The notes beneath the pieces were generated by a model. It did no database searches. It saw only the letters and a program-made list of their open reading frames with translations, and was not told the origin of the DNA. Shown here piece by piece: positions 1-7,365 of a stretch of 27,100 nucleotides of DNA (its first letter is position 1; the number at the start of each line of letters is the position of its first letter). This stretch comes from Armatimonadetes bacterium UBA5419 (GTDB taxonomy: Bacteria; Armatimonadota; UBA10988): NCBI GenBank assembly GCA_002409445.1, contig DHNJ01000111.1, positions 1 through 27,100 of the forward strand. Reading direction: 5' to 3'. The position numbers were made by a program, and so were the translations under genes.

Positions 1-1314
1 CACCGCCGCTGGCACCGGCGCGCCGAGCCAGCCCGCCGCCGCCTGCAACGCCACCGCCAGCCCACGCACCCACCCCCGCGTCTGGGCCAACTCCATCACC
101 CGCGCCCAGTCCAGTGCCGGCCGTCGCTCAACCAACGTGGCGATGTCGACCAGGTTGCGCAGATCGCCGCAGAGCCGGTCGGCATGGACCCAATGCCACA
201 TCAGCGCCAGCAGCAGCTCCTCGTCGGCCAGGGCACGCGCGGCCTGGCCCGCGACCTGGGCCGGCCGGCTACTGGCCCAGAGCTCACGCACCAACCGCCC
301 CGCACCCTCGCCCACGTGGATCGGGCACCAGTGCACGTCCAGGCTGGTTCGCGTCGCCCGGCAGCTGATCGGCAGCATCTCGTGCCGCTTGTCGGGCAGC
401 GGCCCGCGCCACGCCCGCACGTCGTAGCCCAGCCCGTCCAGAACGACCGCCGCCCGGCCCAGCGACCGGCGCGGCACCAGTAGATCCAGGTCGCCCAGCG
501 CGCGCAACGCCGGGTTACCGTAGACCGCCTGCGCCAGGTACGCGCCCTTCAGCGGGATGGCGCGCACGCCGCCCCGGTCCAGCGCGCCGAGCACCCGCCC
601 CAGCTCGGCTAGCATCTGCGTGCTCCGCGCCAGGTTGCTCAGGTACACCCGTCGCAACTGTTCCGCGACCTCGGCCGGCAGGCGTTCAAGGAGGCCGACC
701 GCGCGCAGCCGGTCGTACAACATCGGTGCCACACCGTGCCGCTGGGCCATGCTGACCACCGCGCCCCACTGTGCGGCCGACACTTCGCCGAGCGTCGGCG
801 CATCCAAGCGCAGCCCCGCCAGCAACGCGTCGAACACGGTCCGCGGCACCAGGTGCGCGGGGTGGTGGCTGCGCAGATGGCGGGCCACGCCAAGCAGCCA
901 GCCCGAGACCGGTTGGCACAACTGCCAAAGCCGGCCGGCCAGCCGCCAGCGGCCGGTCTGGTCGCCCAGAGCGCGCCCCTTCCGCCAGACGGCGACCACC
1001 TGCCCGTGGATCGCACCAAGCGGCACAGGCGGGTCGTGCCGCCGGGTGGCGTCGCCCTGGGTCCAGACAGTGTCCCCGCTGAGGCGCGCAACCCGGTGCA
1101 GCCATGCGCGGTCGGCCAGCACAACCAGCACGACCGCACCCAGCACCGGCGGACCGTCGAGCGGCGCCAGCTCCACCGTGTCGCCGGGGCGCAGCAGCGG
1201 TAGCATGCTCGAACCGGTTGCGGTCAACCGCACGCGCTGGCCACGGCCCAAGGCCTCGGTGACCAGCGGCATCACTGCCGCCACCGGAAGCACTACCGGC
1301 TCGGGGTCCCTCAT
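1..1314 (-). CDS. S26B peptidase-like domain fused to nucleotidyltransferase (partial, 3' end outside window)
   Basis: I translated the minus strand from ATG at 1314; the frame is open to the left edge (438 codons), so the C-terminus is missing. Residues about 25-115 look like an S26B (Sec11/SipW-type) signal-peptidase fold: GSSMLP with candidate nucleophile S36, LRPGD, LHRV with H73 in the place of the general base, and TQGDAT at 85-90. No N-terminal membrane anchor is seen, so the domain may be soluble. From about residue 140 the protein matches the PF14907-type nucleotidyltransferase family: LKGAYL (255-260) and R-x-x-GDLDLLV with D275 and D277 as the likely metal ligands. The start overlaps the sulfotransferase stop by 4 nt (ATGA), so it is the last visible gene of the operon. 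Substrates are unknown; the neighbours suggest peptide or metabolite modification. The domain reading is from motifs only. Confidence 0.8.
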   Translation of the reverse strand, partial: MRDPEPVVLPVAAVMPLVTEALGRGQRVRLTATGSSMLPLLRPGDTVELAPLDGPPVLGAVVLVVLADRAWLHRVARLSGDTVWTQGDATRRHDPPVPLGAIHGQVVAVWRKGRALGDQTGRWRLAGRLWQLCQPVSGWLLGVARHLRSHHPAHLVPRTVFDALLAGLRLDAPTLGEVSAAQWGAVVSMAQRHGVAPMLYDRLRAVGLLERLPAEVAEQLRRVYLSNLARSTQMLAELGRVLGALDRGGVRAIPLKGAYLAQAVYGNPALRALGDLDLLVPRRSLGRAAVVLDGLGYDVRAWRGPLPDKRHEMLPISCRATRTSLDVHWCPIHVGEGAGRLVRELWASSRPAQVAGQAARALADEELLLALMWHWVHADRLCGDLRNLVDIATLVERRPALDWARVMELAQTRGWVRGLAVALQAAAGWLGAPVPAAV

Positions 1315-2174
1315 CGCGGTGTGCCGTCCTCGTCCAAGTAGCCCAGCCGCTGCATCAGCGGACCGCACGCATCGACCACCTTCGCCACCAGCTCCGCCGA
1401 CAGCTCCTCGCGCCAGCCGCCGCTGCGGCCCTGGCGGAAGAACGGGCCGGACGACTGCGCCAGCCGCTCGTGGAAGCCGTGTTCCTCCTCCTGCCGCCTC
1501 AACTCCTTGAAACTCGAGAACGCGACCGCCCGCGCCACGCGCTCCGGCTCCGGCTCCGGCTCCTCGCCCAGGAAGCGCAGCGCGGCGCCGAACTCGCCGG
1601 CCGTGTCGGCACGCAGGTCCTCGTAGCGCACCAGGTGGACCGGCAGCCCCGACTGCTCGACCCAGCTGGTCGCGTGCCCCAGCCAACCGCCCAGCCGCTG
1701 GTCCAACTGATCGGTATACTGCCGGACCACTGGCGCCGGCGACGCCTCACCGCAGATTGCGCGCGCGGCCGCCTCCAGGCTGTTGCCGCCATGGTTGGCC
1801 AGCGAGGCGACTTGGTCCAGCGGGTTGCGCACGATGTAAACCACACCAGCGGTCACGTCGGCGGGAAACATGGGCTCGCCGGCCGGTGTGAGCCCCCACT
1901 GGTCGTGGACCTTGAGGTACCGCCGCTCCTCCGCCGCCCGCGCCACGCAGCGGTAGACTTGCGGGCGCAGGTTGGCGATCGTCTCGGCATCCAGCTGCGC
2001 GGACTCCACGCCGGCCCACTCGTCGAACCAGAGCCGTGAACTGGCAATCGGCGTCGCGCGCAGGGCGTTGATGTCAGCCGGCTCGTCGCCGTTGTCCAGG
2101 TAGTTGGCCAGCAGGATGCGCAGCCACGTGTTGCCGGCCTTGGGGAACGAGGCGAGCCAGACCAGATCAGCCAT
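1311..2174 (-). CDS. PAPS-dependent sulfotransferase domain protein
   Basis: This 287-aa protein has the sulfotransferase (PF00685-type) signatures. The 5'-phosphosulfate loop SFPKAGNTWLR lies at residues 9-19. KVHD at 88-91 carries the likely catalytic H90. The 3'-phosphate segment YIVRNPLDQVAS at 113-124 includes R116 and S124. The family transfers sulfate from PAPS to hydroxyl or amine acceptors; the acceptor here is unknown. The ATG at 2174 is preceded by a GAGGGG ribosome binding site about 7 nt upstream and overlaps the end of the upstream HprK-like kinase gene by 8 nt. The stop overlaps the next gene by 4 nt. Placement in a PqqD/radical SAM/HprK-like operon suggests it tailors the same product, which is inference. 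Confidence 0.88.
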   Translation of the reverse strand: MADLVWLASFPKAGNTWLRILLANYLDNGDEPADINALRATPIASSRLWFDEWAGVESAQLDAETIANLRPQVYRCVARAAEERRYLKVHDQWGLTPAGEPMFPADVTAGVVYIVRNPLDQVASLANHGGNSLEAAARAICGEASPAPVVRQYTDQLDQRLGGWLGHATSWVEQSGLPVHLVRYEDLRADTAGEFGAALRFLGEEPEPEPERVARAVAFSSFKELRRQEEEHGFHERLAQSSGPFFRQGRSGGWREELSAELVAKVVDACGPLMQRLGYLDEDGTPR

Positions 2175-2991
2175 CGACCATCCCCTCGACCGCGTCGGCC
2201 AGCGCCTCCGCCTGCCAGCTGCCCTGCTGCCGCGACAAGCTCACCATGGGCGCCACGCGGGCCAACGCCAGCATCTGGTGGACCAGGCCCATCGGCCCGA
2301 CGATCTCCTCGGCGATGTGGTTGTTGTACGACAGCGCCATCAGCGCCTGCCACGACTCCACCCCGCCCAACCGGCGGGGCTCCTCGGGCGCGTTGGCTGT
2401 GCGCAGCGCGATCAGCGCCGCCAGCGGCACGGGCGCCGCGGCCAGGTTCGCGCTGAAGTCGATCGTCTGCCGCTCGGTCGCCGCGGGTCGGCCCAGGCAC
2501 TCGACGACCTCGGGCCACAGGGTGATCTCGCCACTGGTCGGCCAGACCCGCACCGGTGCGGTCAGGTCGTCGAGGATTACCACGTCGTCAGCCAGCAGTT
2601 GCCAGCCACGCCGCACGAGCGCCGCCGCGAGGACCGACTTGCCAGCGCCGGAGTAGCCCGCCAGCACCACCGCCCCCGGCGGCCCCGCCACCGCCGCCGC
2701 GTGCAGCGCCACCCAGCCCCGCTGCGCCGCCAGCGCCGCCAGCGGCGTGCCGCGCAGGAAGCGGATCACCGCTGCGTCGTCCTCGCCCAGCGGCTCGATC
2801 GTCACCCGCCGCCCGCCCTGGACCAGGTAACGCGCGACGCCGGGCACCCGCAACACGAACTGGTCGCCCGCCACCTGCCACAGCACGCCCTCCGCCGTCG
2901 GCTCCGCCAGCCGCTCGGGCACCACGCCCCAGACCGTCTCGACGTCCGCCAGCAGCGGCGCAAGGCCGGGCCAGGCGTCCGCCGTCGTCAT
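2167..2991 (-). CDS. HprK-related P-loop kinase (first paralogue)
   Basis: The 274-aa reading starts at ATG 2991, which overlaps the previous gene's TGA by one base (TGATG). A longer open frame extends upstream to 3357, but that part is out of frame with the real neighbour and is noise. The Walker A GYSGAGKS sits at residues 112-119, preceded by LHAAAV as in HPr kinases, and followed by ADDVVIL (134-140), the conserved acidic pair of the HprK fold. It lacks the N-terminal domain of full HPr kinase/phosphorylase, as usual for HprK-related proteins of PqqD/radical SAM clusters. Such relatives phosphorylate small molecules or peptides (for example lasso peptides in paeninodin-type clusters); the substrate here cannot be read from sequence. 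Residues about 15-90 preceding the kinase core may form a small accessory or PqqD-like region. Confidence 0.82.
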   Translation of the reverse strand: MTTADAWPGLAPLLADVETVWGVVPERLAEPTAEGVLWQVAGDQFVLRVPGVARYLVQGGRRVTIEPLGEDDAAVIRFLRGTPLAALAAQRGWVALHAAAVAGPPGAVVLAGYSGAGKSVLAAALVRRGWQLLADDVVILDDLTAPVRVWPTSGEITLWPEVVECLGRPAATERQTIDFSANLAAAPVPLAALIALRTANAPEEPRRLGGVESWQALMALSYNNHIAEEIVGPMGLVHQMLALARVAPMVSLSRQQGSWQAEALADAVEGMVDG

Positions 2992-3851
2992 CACCGCAGC
3001 ACCGAGCGCACGAGGTCGATGACCGCGCGCTCTGCGCGGCAGCGCAGCCGATAGATCGGCACCTCGTAGACCAACCGCTGCAGCTGCGCGGTCATCTCCC
3101 GCACCAGCGTGCCATCCCAGTACGGCACGAAGCTGCGCGCCAGCAGCAGCGGCGCGGCGACCGCCGGTGTCAGCGGCGCAATCTCGTTCTCCGGCGCCTG
3201 CTCCAAGACAACCAGCACCGACAGCGGCGCGGCATGGTTGCAGGCGATGTCGGAGGTGCCGCCCCACGGTGTGCCGTAGCAGCGCCACCCGGCCTCCCAC
3301 CGCCGCAGCGCGACCCGGTCGTCGTTCATGGCGATGACCCCGGACTCGCCCTGCCAAATCTCCAGTTGCGTGCTCTTGCCCGCGCCCGAATGCCCAACGA
3401 AGACGACCCCGCGGCCATGGTCGTCGAGGCCCGACGAGTGCAGCACGAGCCCGCCGCGCCGGGTCAGGGCGCCGCGCAGCAGCAGCTCACCCGCGCCGAT
3501 GCCCAGCAGGCTGCTTGCGCGCTCGTCGAGCACCTCCAACATCTCGACCGTGGTCCAGTCGTCGTCGATCCGCATCAGCGCCCGCGGCTCGGCTTCGCTG
3601 TAGCGGATCTCCGCCTCCCAGCCGTCAGGCGCGCCGAACATCCGCCAGATCTGACCCGGGTCGAAAGCCAGCCGGCCCGTCGGCGCGGGCACCGCCGCCA
3701 CCTGCCGCCAGCGCACCTGGATCGCGTTGTCGGGCGGCGCCTGCGCCCGGACGAACGTGCCGATGCGCTCCGCCAGCCCGACCTGGGCCAGCGAGGGCAG
3801 CCCCGAGAGGTTGAAGCAGAGGTCCGCGATGTCCATGGCTACGTCAGACAC
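2991..3851 (-). CDS. HprK-related P-loop kinase (second paralogue)
   Basis: This 286-aa protein has a Walker A GHSGAGKS at residues 153-160 and NDDRV at 176-180, matching the acidic pair of HPr-kinase-like proteins. The strand before the P-loop (GLVLHSSGL) is also typical. I chose GTG at 3851 because GGAG lies 7 nt upstream and the 8-nt overlap with the radical SAM stop (GTGTCTGA) mirrors another junction in this operon. An ATG at 3836 (M6) has no ribosome binding site but is an alternative. The N-terminal 120 residues differ strongly from the other kinase in the operon, so the two are not a recent duplication. It resembles the HprK-related kinase A type that accompanies a PqqD-family protein. 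Substrate unknown. Confidence 0.82.
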   Translation of the reverse strand: MSDVAMDIADLCFNLSGLPSLAQVGLAERIGTFVRAQAPPDNAIQVRWRQVAAVPAPTGRLAFDPGQIWRMFGAPDGWEAEIRYSEAEPRALMRIDDDWTTVEMLEVLDERASSLLGIGAGELLLRGALTRRGGLVLHSSGLDDHGRGVVFVGHSGAGKSTQLEIWQGESGVIAMNDDRVALRRWEAGWRCYGTPWGGTSDIACNHAAPLSVLVVLEQAPENEIAPLTPAVAAPLLLARSFVPYWDGTLVREMTAQLQRLVYEVPIYRLRCRAERAVIDLVRSVLR

Positions 3852-4914
3852 CGGCCGTCTCCCGCGCCGCCCGCAACTTGGCCAGCTCACACAAGGCCGG
3901 CACCGGCTCGGTCAGCGTGCCGGTCTCGATCATCGACGAGGCCGGGCAGCGCCCGCACCAGGCCCGCACGTCGCAGGCGGCACACTCCGCGCCGAGCTCG
4001 TTGTGGGCCGCGACGAACGCGCGCGTCGCCGCCCAGGCCGCCTCGAAGCCGACCTCGAGCGGCCGCGCGCCGGGCTGCCGCAGGTCGAGGCAGACGTGCA
4101 TCGCCCCGCTGGGGTCAAGCACGAACGAGGCCTGACCCGCCGCGCAGTAGAACGCCTCGGCGTTCGCCGGCGGCGGCGTGCGGCGGCCCTCCGCGGCCGG
4201 CAGCCCCCGGCGCTCCCGATCCTCGGCCTCCAGGTCCAGCCCGCAGCTGTCGCTCAAGCGACAGGCCGCGGCCTCCGACGGCTGGCGGTCGGCGCGGCCG
4301 GTTAGGTACCACGAGGACTGGAAGGGCACGCCGAAATCGGCCGCGATCGCCCGCATCGCCTCGAGTTCGTCGACGTTGTAGGTGCTCAAGGTGCTGCGCA
4401 CAACGAGCGGCAGGCCGCGGCGCATCAGCCGCTCGATGCCCGCCAGGCAGCGCTCCAGGCCGTCCGGCTGCCCGGTCACCGCCTCGTAGGTCGCCGCGGT
4501 GGCGCCGTAGAGGGTGACGCCGATGCGGCTCGGCGGCGCCGCGGCCAGGCGCTCGGCGACGGATTCGGTGACCAGCGTCGCGTTGGTGTACAGCGTGAGC
4601 ATCAAGCCACGCCGGGTCAGCGGCGCCCACAGCTCGAAGAAGTCGGGGCGCAGGAGCGGCTCGCCGCCGGTGATCAACAGGAAGACCATGCCGCCGGCCT
4701 GCGCCTGCGCCACGACCTCCAACCATTGCGCCGCGCTCAGCTCCGCCGCGCGGGCCGCCGCGTCGTTGGCCGGCAGCCGTACGTAGCACATGCGGCAGGC
4801 CAGGTTGCACCGCGCAGTGAGCTCGATGGTCCCGTTGTACGGCTGACCCTTGGCCTGCGCCGCCCGAGCCAGACGGTCCAGCACCCCGCGATACGCACCC
4901 GGTTCGGGGCTCAT
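3844..4914 (-). CDS. Radical SAM/SPASM domain protein
   Basis: This is a 356-aa radical SAM enzyme. CNLACRMC at residues 36-43 gives the CxxxCxxC ligands (C36, C40, C43) of the SAM-binding 4Fe-4S cluster, and ITGGEPLL follows as the GGE motif. The C-terminal third has a SPASM-type set of cysteines (about C257, C275, C311, C314, C320, C323, C342, including CAACDVRAWCGRC) for auxiliary clusters. The ATG at 4914 overlaps the PqqD-like gene's TGA by 4 nt; a longer open frame upstream of it is ignored because it would run through that gene. SPASM proteins paired with PqqD-like partners usually modify ribosomally made peptides. No precursor peptide is visible, so the substrate is unknown. Confidence 0.92.
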   Translation of the reverse strand: MSPEPGAYRGVLDRLARAAQAKGQPYNGTIELTARCNLACRMCYVRLPANDAAARAAELSAAQWLEVVAQAQAGGMVFLLITGGEPLLRPDFFELWAPLTRRGLMLTLYTNATLVTESVAERLAAAPPSRIGVTLYGATAATYEAVTGQPDGLERCLAGIERLMRRGLPLVVRSTLSTYNVDELEAMRAIAADFGVPFQSSWYLTGRADRQPSEAAACRLSDSCGLDLEAEDRERRGLPAAEGRRTPPPANAEAFYCAAGQASFVLDPSGAMHVCLDLRQPGARPLEVGFEAAWAATRAFVAAHNELGAECAACDVRAWCGRCPASSMIETGTLTEPVPALCELAKLRAARETAGV

Positions 4915-5177
4915 TCGATCACCGCGCCGATTTCGCGCAGGCGCTGGGTGAAGGCCAGCACGTCGTTGCGCGCGACGGCCGGCTCGACCTCGAACTCGCC
5001 ACACAACAGATCGGCCAATTCCCCGACCTCGCGCGGCTGGGCCAGCTGCTCCCAGAGGAACAGGCCCGTCGCGTTGAGCGCGATCAGCCCGTTGAGGTCG
5101 ACGACCTTCTGCCCGATCGGCACCAAAATCGCCTCGCCACCCACATCCTGCAGAATGAACTCATCAACCCGTTGCAT
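4911..5177 (-). CDS. PqqD family peptide-chaperone-like protein
   Basis: This 88-aa protein is the first gene of the minus-strand operon. Its pattern (ILVPIGQKVVDLNGLIALNA, followed by LWEQL and a C-terminal helix with LREIGAV) is that of the PqqD/RRE winged-helix family, in which the domain binds a leader peptide and presents it to the radical SAM partner. Normal PqqD length is about 90 aa. ATG 5177 has a strong GAGGAG ribosome binding site 7 nt upstream; a longer open frame beginning at TTG 5231 is less likely. It overlaps the radical SAM gene by 4 nt. It resembles the 'HPr-rel-A system' PqqD proteins found with HprK-like kinases. Confidence 0.88.
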   Translation of the reverse strand: MQRVDEFILQDVGGEAILVPIGQKVVDLNGLIALNATGLFLWEQLAQPREVGELADLLCGEFEVEPAVARNDVLAFTQRLREIGAVIE

Positions 5178-5502
5178 CGGTGTCTCCTCGCCCTTGAACC
5201 CGGGCGCTCTCGCCACCCATCTGCCTTGCAAGCGGACGTATGACCTACGGCTACCTACGCTAGATCAGGTGGGCTACAGTGTAAAGGTGCTTTTGTGGTT
5301 CGCGCCGAGGGCGACCGCCGGCGCGATGATGTGCGCCCTCTCGGCTCTAGGCTGGCGTTACGTCGCAACAAAGCATGACCTCTGCCTTGACATCCGGCGC
5401 CTGACCCGCCTATGCTCCCCACAGTCCCACGCGGTGCGCAACCAAATGGGGTGCCGCAACGTTAGCTGCTGTGAGGCACCGGACCTCCGTGGAGCAGTAG
5501 CC
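5178..5502. other. Divergent intergenic region between the PqqD operon and the LmeA-like operon
   Basis: This 325-nt gap separates two divergent operons. It is less GC-rich than its surroundings in places. I checked minus-strand ATG codons here (near 5220, 5376 and 5392) for a precursor peptide upstream of the PqqD-like gene; each leads to a stop within about 20 codons without a plausible ribosome binding site. The plus-strand side holds the promoter listed separately. For the minus strand I see only a weak candidate (TTTACA with TAGCGT about 17 nt on), which I do not call. Confidence 0.6.
5387..5416 (+). promoter_or_regulatory. Sigma70-type promoter for the 5503-8964 operon
   Basis: A perfect -35 hexamer TTGACA lies at 5387-5392, followed by an 18-nt spacer and TATGCT (4 of 6 consensus positions) at 5411-5416. 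Transcription would start near 5423, leaving an untranslated leader of about 80 nt before the ATG at 5503. Called by eye from hexamer match and position. Confidence 0.6.
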
Positions 5503-6369
5503 ATGAACAACCAGAACGCATCCCTCGACCTTCAGCCGCCGGCACAGGCGCCCAAGCCGCGGGCCAAGCGCGGCGGTCGTGGCCTGGCGCTGGGCTGTCT
5601 TGTGCTGCTGGTTCTCGGTCTCGGCGCGCTCATCGGCGCCCGCATCATGGGCACGCAAGCCGCCGTGGCGATGCTCAACGACAAGGTCGGCCGTGCGGAC
5701 CGCTGGCAGGTCGGCCTCGGCCTGTTGGACCTACCCAAGGCCGCGCTCGGGCTGCCCTTCAACGCGAAGGTCAGCGCCGACGGGCTGCAACTGCCCGACG
5801 CCCAGGTCCGCCGCCTGGTTGTCGACGCCGAGGGCGCGCGCGTCGACCGCGCCGCCGGCCGCCTGCTCGGTGCGCAGCGGGTCGGCGTCGAGGCCGAGTT
5901 TGGCGAGCAGACAGTGGTCAAGTTCATCCGCGACGAGGCGCTCTCGACCAAGGTCCTGCAGGACATCTCGATCCAGTTCGGCGTCGACGAGTTGCTGCTC
6001 AACGGCATCATCTCCGCGCCCATGCTCCAGCGCTACACCGACTTTTCGCGGCTCGCCGTCAGCGCTAAGGGCAAGCCCGAGATCGTCCCGCCCGCGACCA
6101 TCGCCGTGCGGGTCAACGACGTTAGCCTGCGCAGCGGCGACCAGCGAGTGAACATCCCGACCACTCTGATCAGCGGCCTGATCGCCCAAGACCTCCGCTT
6201 CAACCTCAACGATGTCTTGCCCGGCCTCACCCTGCAGGAGATCAGCGTCGTCGAGCAGGGGCTGGCCATCCGCGGCACGCTCGACCCGGCGGCCCTGTCC
6301 GGCGGCATCGTGAGCACGCCGCGCCAGCCGCTCCCCGGGCCCAGCCCCGGCCCCTCCGTCCAGTCGTGA
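5503..6369 (+). CDS. LmeA-like phospholipid-binding protein (DUF2993)
   Basis: ATG 5503 has GGAG 8 nt upstream and gives 288 aa. A much longer open frame beginning at 4726 would cross the PqqD-like gene and is rejected. A cytosolic basic stretch (KPRAKRGGRG) precedes one membrane helix at about 28-48, and the rest would lie outside the membrane. The body has the DUF2993/LmeA pattern: weak repeats of the form VRVNDVSLRSGDQRVNIPTT and a C-terminal strand ending in RGTLDP. In mycobacteria LmeA is a periplasmic phospholipid-binding protein required for lipomannan elongation; homologues are common in Cyanobacteria and Armatimonadota-like genomes. The stop overlaps the next gene by 4 nt (GTGA). Function in this organism is unproven. 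Confidence 0.75.
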   Translation: MNNQNASLDLQPPAQAPKPRAKRGGRGLALGCLVLLVLGLGALIGARIMGTQAAVAMLNDKVGRADRWQVGLGLLDLPKAALGLPFNAKVSADGLQLPDAQVRRLVVDAEGARVDRAAGRLLGAQRVGVEAEFGEQTVVKFIRDEALSTKVLQDISIQFGVDELLLNGIISAPMLQRYTDFSRLAVSAKGKPEIVPPATIAVRVNDVSLRSGDQRVNIPTTLISGLIAQDLRFNLNDVLPGLTLQEISVVEQGLAIRGTLDPAALSGGIVSTPRQPLPGPSPGPSVQS

Positions 6370-7361
6370 GTGAATCGGCGCCGCTCGGTCGCGCCCAGCT
6401 CGATGCGCTCCTCGCCCAGATGGCCCGCGTCCGCACGCTGGTCCTGGGCGATGTCATGCTCGACACCTTTATCTGGGGCCGCGCCGACCGGGTCTCGCCC
6501 GAGGCCCCGGTGCTCGTCGTCCGCGCCGAGCGTGACAGCCAGATGCCCGGCGGCGCCGGCAACGTCGTCCGCTGTCTGCGCGCCCTCGGCGCCCAAGTCG
6601 GCGTGGCCGGTGTGGTCGGCGACGACGCCGACGGCGCGACGCTGGCCCGCCTGCTGGCCGAGGACGGCGCCGACCCGCTCCACCTGCTCCCCGCCGCCGA
6701 CCGGCCGACGACGGTCAAGACCCGCATCCTCGCCGGCGGCCAGCAGGTCGTCCGCGTCGACCGCGAACTGGCCCAGCCCCTGCCCGCCGACCTCAGCGCC
6801 CAGCTCGACGCCCTCCTCCGCCCCGCGCTGACCGGCTGCCAAGGCCTGCTCCTCAGCGACTACGACAAGGGCGTCCTGCAGCCCGCGCTGATCGACCGCG
6901 TCCTGGCCCTGGCCGCGGAGCTCGGTGTGCGCGTCGCGGTCAATGCCAAGCCCCATCTCGCCGGCCACTACGGCCGCGTCGATCTCCTGACGGTCAACCG
7001 CGTCGAAGCCGAGGCGATCCTCGACCGCCGCCTGCCGACCCTCGACGACGTCGCCGCCGGCGCGCGCGACCTGGCCGCGCGGCTCGAGCCGCGACATACG
7101 CTGATCACACTGGGCCCCGAGGGCGCCATGCTGCTGGCCCACGACGGCGAGCCGCAGCTGGTGCCCGCGCTGCCGGTCCAGGTTTACGATGTGGCTGGCG
7201 CGGGCGACACCACCGTCGCCGCGGCCCACCTCGCGCTCTGCGCGGGCGCCGAGCCGCGCGCGGCGATCGAGGTCGCCATGCGCGCCGCGGCGGTCGTCGT
7301 GCGCAAGCGCAGCGTGGCCACGGCCAGCCCCGACGAGATCTTGGCTCTGGCCGAGGAGTGA
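6366..7361 (+). CDS. hldA: PfkB-family kinase, D-glycero-beta-D-manno-heptose-7-phosphate kinase-like
   Basis: This 331-aa protein starts at GTG 6366, overlapping the upstream stop by 4 nt. It has the RfaE/HldA layout: LGDVMLDTFIWG near residue 28, the sugar-binding PGGAGNV at 61-67, LSDYDKGVL at 163-171, and the PfkB C-terminal signature DVAGAGDT with catalytic D281. The family phosphorylates heptose 7-phosphate at C1 on the path to ADP-heptose for LPS inner core. The adenylyltransferase half of bifunctional HldE is absent, so this is the kinase-only type. No gmhA, gmhB or hldC homologue is in the window. It could also act on another phosphosugar. It heads into the M55 peptidase pair within the same operon. 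Confidence 0.82.
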   Translation: MSESAPLGRAQLDALLAQMARVRTLVLGDVMLDTFIWGRADRVSPEAPVLVVRAERDSQMPGGAGNVVRCLRALGAQVGVAGVVGDDADGATLARLLAEDGADPLHLLPAADRPTTVKTRILAGGQQVVRVDRELAQPLPADLSAQLDALLRPALTGCQGLLLSDYDKGVLQPALIDRVLALAAELGVRVAVNAKPHLAGHYGRVDLLTVNRVEAEAILDRRLPTLDDVAAGARDLAARLEPRHTLITLGPEGAMLLAHDGEPQLVPALPVQVYDVAGAGDTTVAAAHLALCAGAEPRAAIEVAMRAAAVVVRKRSVATASPDEILALAEE

Positions 7362-7365
7362 GCCT

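Noticed and set aside
2556..4517. A 653-codon plus-strand open frame opposite the radical SAM and kinase genes
   Set aside because: It is Arg/Pro/Ala-rich low-complexity translation antisense to well-supported genes, an artefact of high GC content.
5281..5300. Minus-strand promoter TTTACA-N17-TAGCGT for the PqqD operon
   Set aside because: The -10 box matches consensus at only 3 of 6 positions, too weak to call.
5178..5410. RiPP precursor peptide upstream of the PqqD-like gene
   Set aside because: Minus-strand ATG frames here stop within about 20 codons, lack ribosome binding sites and show no core-like repeats.
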